Source: an uncultured Alphaproteobacteria bacterium
GTDB lineage: Bacteria > Pseudomonadota > Alphaproteobacteria > Micavibrionales > Micavibrionaceae
DNA length: 64,000 nt
Assembly: GCA_900696495.1 (NCBI GenBank)
Contig: CAADGI010000005.1
Span: forward strand, 124,001 to 188,000
Direction of reading: 5' to 3'
In this document: positions 60,015 through 64,000 of the stretch, piece after piece
How positions within the stretch are numbered: the stretch's first letter is position 1
How the letters are laid out: each line of letters begins with the position of its first letter
Made by a program: the position numbers and the translations under genes
The notes under the pieces: generated by a model
Database searches by the model: none
What the model was told of the DNA's origin: nothing
What the model saw: the letters and a program-made list of their open reading frames with translations, nothing else

Positions 60015-60470
60015 ATGCTGAACCAGGACTCAAGAATATTAATTGCCGACGACACAGAGATGGCGCCTTTCATGTTGAAAAAACATTTACCGGCCTTGTT
60101 CGGCATGCCTAAGGAAAACATAGACTGGGCCAAAAGCGGCGCGGCGGCGCTGAATCTTTTACAAACAAATCGCTATGACCTCCTTTGCACCGATATGGAG
60201 ATGGCCGAAATAAAAGGCGGGCAAAAGATAGGGATGAATGGCGATGAATTAATCGCGCAATTGCTGCAAGACCCAAGCTTGAATCACATGCCTGTAATCC
60301 TTATTTCAGGCAATAAATACTCCGAAGCAAACCCCTATGGCGCCGATGCATCCTGCAAAAAGGGCGACTGGCATGAATTGCCGAAAGTCATTGAACGTGC
60401 CTTCATCTGCGTTGCTTCACGTAAAGACCGCTTAAATCCTCAGCCCGCTGTTCCCACCCCATCCCCCTGA
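60015..60470 (+). CDS. single-domain response regulator 2
   Basis: A 151-residue receiver-only protein. Acidic pair in LIADDTE, phospho-acceptor Asp in LLCTDMEMAE, Ser in ILISGNK and Lys in ASCKKGDW. The beta3-alpha3 loop carries an insert (EIKGGQKIGMNGDE) absent from its neighbours. The C-terminal tail is Pro-rich. The TATGTAAA element ends only 8 bp before the ATG and no Shine-Dalgarno is visible. Confidence 0.85.
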   Translation: MLNQDSRILIADDTEMAPFMLKKHLPALFGMPKENIDWAKSGAAALNLLQTNRYDLLCTDMEMAEIKGGQKIGMNGDELIAQLLQDPSLNHMPVILISGNKYSEANPYGADASCKKGDWHELPKVIERAFICVASRKDRLNPQPAVPTPSP

Positions 60471-60531
60471 TACCCGGACTTCCCTGCACATAAAGCTTGT
60501 CTTTTTTCTATATTTATGTAAAAAACAAACC

Positions 60532-60960
60532 ATGCAAATAAATGAATTAAAAATGATCCTGGCAGAAGACCACAAAAATCTTCGCCTGATGCTGGCGCAA
60601 GTATTCAAAACCCTTGGCGTGCCCGAGGGGAATATCCGCCTTGCTGAAAACGGCGAGGAAGCGTTTGCGCTTCTGCAAGAAGAAGAGGCCGATCTCCTCT
60701 GGAGTGATACCGAGATGCCTAAATTGAATGGCTTGCAATTAACACAGGCTATTCGCAAAAAAGAAGAAACCAACGGCAGGCATACAATTATTATCCTTAC
60801 TTCAGGCAAAGACTTTGAAGAAGCCGCCAGTGACGCCGGCGCCGACAACTTTTTGTCAAAGCCGGTTGGTATGGATCTAATCAAAAAGACGCTTAACACC
60901 GTTTTACAGTGTGTCCAGCGGCCTGCTCCGGCATCCCGCCTTCCGGAAGCGCGCCTCTAA
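60532..60960 (+). CDS. single-domain response regulator 3
   Basis: A 142-residue receiver-only protein. Acidic pair in ILAEDHK, phospho-acceptor Asp in LLWSDTEMPKLNG, Thr/Ser in IILTSGK and Lys in NFLSKPVG. It is closest to CheY-type receivers of the three. The TATGTAAA element lies 12 bp before the ATG, again without a clear Shine-Dalgarno. Confidence 0.9.
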   Translation: MQINELKMILAEDHKNLRLMLAQVFKTLGVPEGNIRLAENGEEAFALLQEEEADLLWSDTEMPKLNGLQLTQAIRKKEETNGRHTIIILTSGKDFEEAASDAGADNFLSKPVGMDLIKKTLNTVLQCVQRPAPASRLPEARL

Positions 60961-61039
60961 TCCTGTTGATAGTTTCAATTCGGCAGCCCAAAATACCCCG
61001 TAAATTTTCTATAGTTGAGTCCATACGAAAGCCTTAAAC

Positions 61040-61183
61040 ATGCCTGCCAGCGACAGGAAAAAACTGAAACAGGACAAGCGCGCCGCCGCCTTGCGCGACA
61101 ATCTGCGCCGCCGCAAACAGCAGGCCAAAGAACGGGATACGAAAGATGACCGCCCAAGGGATACAAGTGAAGGAAAAAAATAA
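61040..61183 (+). CDS. small basic charged protein, 47 residues
   Basis: An open frame from ATG 61040 to TAA 61183, one long Lys/Arg/Asp/Gln-rich helix ([20 protein letters not shown]) without hydrophobic segment. Similar short Arg/Lys-rich frames are often seen upstream of murA in alphaproteobacteria (recollection, not verified). A promoter candidate TTGATA-17-CAAAAT is at 60966-60994. There is no strong RBS. Confidence 0.5.
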   Translation: MPASDRKKLKQDKRAAALRDNLRRRKQQAKERDTKDDRPRDTSEGKK

Positions 61184-61208
61184 AATCCAGTCGATGCAGG
61201 AACTCGCG

Positions 61209-61769
61209 ATGCTGCCCGGCCTGCTGGCCGACCACCAGATCCGCGAATTGGCCCGCACGCAGGGCATGATCGACCCCTTCGTCGAAAAGCAGACGAAAGA
61301 CGGCGTGATTTCCTACGGTCTCTCCTCGTTCGGTTACGACGCGCGCGCCGCGAAGGAATTCAAGATTTTCACCAATGTCGACAATGCCATGGTCGACCCC
61401 AAGGATTTTTCGCACCAGAGCTTCGTCGACCGCTCTGTCGATGTGTGCGTCATTCCGCCGAACTCTTTCGCGCTCACGCACACGGTTGAATATTTCCGCA
61501 TCCCGAAAGACGTGCTCGTGATCTGCCTCGGCAAAAGCACTTATGCGCGCTGCGGCCTGATCGTCAATGTCACACCGCTCGAGCCCGGCTGGGAAGGCCA
61601 CGTGACGCTGGAAATCTCGAACACCACCCCCCTGCCCGCCAAGGTCTACGCCAATGAGGGCGTGGCCCAGTTCCTGTTCTTCAAGGGCAGCGCCGCCTGC
61701 GAGGTCAGCTATGCCGACCGCAAGGGCAAATATATGGGCCAGCGGGGCGTAACCCTGCCAAAACTCTAA
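61209..61769 (+). CDS. dcd: dCTP deaminase
   Basis: A 186-residue trimeric deaminase converting dCTP to d[40 protein letters not shown] with the catalytic Glu (EYF), [33 protein letters not shown] and [15 protein letters not shown] are characteristic, the last being the alphaproteobacterial C-terminus. ATG 61209 fits the family length and has AGGAA 6 nt upstream; the frame is open from 61146. Confidence 0.94.
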   Translation: MLPGLLADHQIRELARTQGMIDPFVEKQTKDGVISYGLSSFGYDARAAKEFKIFTNVDNAMVDPKDFSHQSFVDRSVDVCVIPPNSFALTHTVEYFRIPKDVLVICLGKSTYARCGLIVNVTPLEPGWEGHVTLEISNTTPLPAKVYANEGVAQFLFFKGSAACEVSYADRKGKYMGQRGVTLPKL

Positions 61770-61823
61770 AGATTCCGCCCCTTTCAGCTATCTTCCTAAA
61801 AAATCTCGCTTTTTTGAGGGAAA

Positions 61824-61842
61824 ACGGAGTATAACACTCCGT
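61824..61842 (+). promoter_or_regulatory. 7-bp inverted repeat directly before murA
   Basis: ACGGAGT (61824-61830) and ACTCCGT (61836-61842) flank ATAAC and end one base before ATG 61844. In RNA the hairpin would include the only GGAG near the start, so it could hide the ribosome site. In DNA it could be an operator. Confidence 0.45.
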
Positions 61843-61843
61843 C

Positions 61844-63175
61844 ATGAAGCCCCATTTAAAGACAGTCGAAGCGCTCGAACTCCCCGTCGAAACCCCCAAG
61901 GAAAGCGGTCTCGATAAAATCCGGATCGTCGGCGGCCAGAAGCTGAACGGCACCATCCCCGTCAGCGGCGCGAAAAATGCTGCGCTGAAACTGATGTGCG
62001 CGGCGCTCCTGACCGATGAAACGCTTTTCCTGACCAACGCGCCGAATGCATTGCGCGACATTCAATCACAAACGGATTTGCTTGAGCATCTCGGATGCAC
62101 CGTGCAGCGCGAGGATGGCCGCATGGCGATCAGCGCAAAAAATATCACCAGCCAGACCGCTCCTTACGATTTGGTCCGCAAGATGCGCACCAGCATTCTT
62201 GTGCTCGGCCCCCTGCTCGCACGTTTCGGTGAAGCAAGCGTGTCACTGCCAGGCGGTTGCGCGATCGGCACACGCCCGGTCGACATGCACATCTACGCGC
62301 TCGAAGCGCTTGGCGCACAAATCACGCTGGAAAACGGTTACATCCACGCGAAAGTGCCGGGCGGGCGCCTCAAGGGCGGCAAAATTTTGTTCCCGAAAGT
62401 CTCGATGGGCGCGACGGAAAACGCGCTGATGGCCGCGACACTGGCCGAAGGTGAAACAATCATCGCCAACGCCTCGCGTGAGCCGGAAATCGTTAATCTC
62501 GGTGAATGCCTGGTTAAAATGGGCGCCAAGATCGAAGGCCTCGGAACCCCGACTATCACCGTACAAGGCGCACAAAAACTCGGTGGGGCTTACCACGAAA
62601 TCCTGCCCGACCGCATCGAAACCGGCACATACATGATCGCCGTTGCCCTCACCGGCGGCACGGTGCGCCTCAAAAACGCGCGCGCGGATCTGCTCTCGGC
62701 TCTCATCGGTCCGCTGCAAAAAGCAGGCGTCAAAATCGAACAGGAAGAGACCGATATCATCGTCTCGCGCAACGGCACCCCGCTGCGCGGAACCGACATC
62801 ATGACGGAACCGTTCCCCGGCTTCCCGACCGACCTGCAGGCGCAGTTCATGACCATGCTCACGCTGTGCGACGGCGCGGGCCTCGTCACCGAAACGATTT
62901 TCGAAAACCGCTTCATGCATGTGCCGGAATTGTGCCGCATGGGCGCCAACATCACCGTGCACGGCAATTCCGCGATCATCCGCGGCGTGCCGAAACTGAC
63001 CGGCGCGGAAGTGATGGCCACCGATCTGCGCGCCTCCGTCGCGCTCGTTCTCGCGGGTCTCGTCGCCGAGGGTGAAACCACGATCAACCGCATCTATCAC
63101 CTCGAGCGCGGGTATGAAAACCTCGTCGAAAAACTTTCTGCTTGCGGCGCCCGCATTCAACGCGCACACGCTTGA
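61844..63175 (+). CDS. murA: UDP-N-acetylglucosamine 1-carboxyvinyltransferase
   Basis: A 443-residue enzyme for the first committed step of peptidoglycan synthesis, adding enolpyruvate to UDP-GlcNAc. [18 protein letters not shown], the active-site Cys in [15 protein letters not shown] and the [12 protein letters not shown] signature are present. The first 24 residues are an extension beyond the usual start (MDKIRIVGG-like); an internal start is not visible. hisG follows after 6 bp. Confidence 0.96.
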   Translation: MKPHLKTVEALELPVETPKESGLDKIRIVGGQKLNGTIPVSGAKNAALKLMCAALLTDETLFLTNAPNALRDIQSQTDLLEHLGCTVQREDGRMAISAKNITSQTAPYDLVRKMRTSILVLGPLLARFGEASVSLPGGCAIGTRPVDMHIYALEALGAQITLENGYIHAKVPGGRLKGGKILFPKVSMGATENALMAATLAEGETIIANASREPEIVNLGECLVKMGAKIEGLGTPTITVQGAQKLGGAYHEILPDRIETGTYMIAVALTGGTVRLKNARADLLSALIGPLQKAGVKIEQEETDIIVSRNGTPLRGTDIMTEPFPGFPTDLQAQFMTMLTLCDGAGLVTETIFENRFMHVPELCRMGANITVHGNSAIIRGVPKLTGAEVMATDLRASVALVLAGLVAEGETTINRIYHLERGYENLVEKLSACGARIQRAHA

Positions 63176-63181
63176 TTCGTC

Positions 63182-63835
63182 ATGACTCCCAAACAAAAAT
63201 TCATTCTCGCCGTCCCGAAAGGCAGAATTTTAAAAGAACTGAAACCGCTCATGAAAAAGGCGGGCATCACGGCCGATCCTGATTTTTACGATGAAGACAG
63301 CCGCGCCCTGCAATTCAGGACAAGCGACGATACGCTCGATCTTATCCGCGTGCGCGCGTTCGATGTCGCAACATTCGTCGCTTATGGCGCAGCCCATATG
63401 GGCATCGCCGGTTCCGACGTGCTCGAGGAATTCAATTACTCGGAAATTTACGCGCCGGTGAACCTCAATATCGGCCATTGCCGCCTGTCGGTCGCCGCGC
63501 CGGCCAACGACCCGGAAGCCAAAACAGCCGCCCGCAGCCACATCCGCATCGCCACCAAGTACCCGCAGCTCACCCGCCGCCACTTCGCGGAACAAGGCGT
63601 GCAGGCGGAATGCATCAAGCTGAACGGCGCCATGGAAATCGCCCCGGCGCTCGATCTAGCGCCCTATATCGTCGACCTTGTTTCCACCGGCGGCACGCTG
63701 AAAGCCAACGGCCTGCGTGAAACCGAAACGATCCTGCAGGTGTCTTCACGACTGGTCGTCAACCGTACGGCGATCAAAACCCGGCCCGAGGCCCTGGGCG
63801 AATGGGTCGAGAATTTCAGGAAAGCCGCCGCTTAA
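63182..63835 (+). CDS. hisG: ATP phosphoribosyltransferase, short form
   Basis: A 217-residue HisG_S catalytic subunit, first step of histidine synthesis (ATP plus PRPP). [38 protein letters not shown]-like stretch, [30 protein letters not shown] (PRPP loop) are typical. The short form lacks the regulatory domain and needs HisZ, which is not in the window. In many relatives hisD follows; here infA comes next. Confidence 0.95.
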   Translation: MTPKQKFILAVPKGRILKELKPLMKKAGITADPDFYDEDSRALQFRTSDDTLDLIRVRAFDVATFVAYGAAHMGIAGSDVLEEFNYSEIYAPVNLNIGHCRLSVAAPANDPEAKTAARSHIRIATKYPQLTRRHFAEQGVQAECIKLNGAMEIAPALDLAPYIVDLVSTGGTLKANGLRETETILQVSSRLVVNRTAIKTRPEALGEWVENFRKAAA

Positions 63836-63847
63836 CCATTATCCCCG

Positions 63848-63875
63848 TTGCATTTTCTGGCCCGGGGAGTATAAA
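63848..63875 (+). promoter_or_regulatory. infA promoter
   Basis: TTGCAT (63848-63853) and TATAAA (63870-63875) with 16-bp spacing, 30 bp before ATG 63906. Confidence 0.65.
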
Positions 63876-63905
63876 CAATATGCTTTTAACAACTTATAGG
63901 GGCCT

Positions 63906-64000
63906 ATGCCTAAAGAGGATCTGATAGAAATGAAGGGCGTTGTTTCGGAAGTTCTTCCGAACGCCATGTTTCGCGTGACGCTCGAAAACAACCACGTCAT
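63906..64000 (+). CDS. infA: translation initiation factor IF-1, partial (runs off the right edge)
   Basis: The 31 visible residues ([20 protein letters not shown], then [10 protein letters not shown]) are the alphaproteobacterial IF-1 N-terminus. IF-1 is a single OB-fold protein of about 72 residues binding the ribosomal A site during initiation. AGGGG lies close before the ATG. Confidence 0.93.
   Translation, partial: MPKEDLIEMKGVVSEVLPNAMFRVTLENNHV

Noticed and set aside
63182-64000. Missing hisD as a sign of deletion
   Set aside because: hisG followed by another gene than hisD is common enough; without other genomes this is not informative.

Overview
The window looks like a chromosomal segment of an alphaproteobacterium. 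The evidence is gene content and order: dcd-murA-hisG-infA, dgt / SPOR / nagZ / scpA-scpB / tatA-tatB-tatC / zapE / mdh, a short-form HisG, an alphaproteobacterial type dCTP deaminase, and an NsrR/Hmp pair. Most genes are GC-rich (roughly mid-50s percent by eye), with several AT-rich pockets. A lineage close to Micavibrio-like alphaproteobacteria is possible, but that is inference. There is no rRNA, no IS element, no CRISPR array and no recognisable prophage. Two tRNA genes are present.

Layout. 1-8.5 kb: two ECF sigma-factor cassettes, one with a CnrX-like periplasmic sensor and an EF-hand protein, the other with a von Willebrand A protein, flanking an AMIN lipoprotein and a WecA-like transferase; then a two-gene (split) MnmC. 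8.5-21 kb: M3 peptidase, arginase, a CheD-like protein that lacks the catalytic residues, a fatty-acid hydroxylase family protein, TsaC, AnmK, TyrS and a giant AsmA/YhdP-like protein. 21-33.6 kb: Bcp, Hsp20, hydrolase, three ankyrin-like small genes, cysteine desulfurase-ferredoxin, small basic proteins, an AT-rich patch, MnmA, tRNA-CAU, CDGSH protein, nucleosidase and an LplT-like MFS carrier. 33.7-41.1 kb: two convergent tripartite efflux operons (RND, and MacAB/DevBCA-like ABC), both without an outer-membrane channel gene. 41.4-45.0 kb: a coiled-coil protein and a GH108-M23 double cell-wall hydrolase, both without classical signal peptides. 45-54 kb: two malate dehydrogenase paralogues, then the zapE-tat-scp-nagZ-SPOR-dgt block. 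54.2-64 kb: ErpA, truncated haemoglobin, XthA, two lipoproteins, Hmp/NsrR with a visible operator, tRNA-Thr, three tandem single-domain response regulators, then dcd-murA-hisG-infA.

Genes that work together: MnmA, MnmD, MnmC(o) and possibly the cysteine desulfurase all act on the tRNA wobble uridine. NsrR, Hmp and perhaps the truncated haemoglobin handle nitric oxide. AnmK, NagZ, MurA and the GH108-M23 enzyme deal with peptidoglycan and its recycling. ErpA, ferredoxin and CDGSH protein carry iron-sulfur clusters.

The window is rich in small dispersed palindromic repeats of three visible families. Two families also sit in frame inside coding genes (anmK twice, mnmA once), like the palindromic elements known from Rickettsia. 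The observations I rate highest are the GH108-M23 / coiled-coil locus, the three response regulators with a shared upstream element, the CheD-like pseudoenzyme and the in-frame palindromes.
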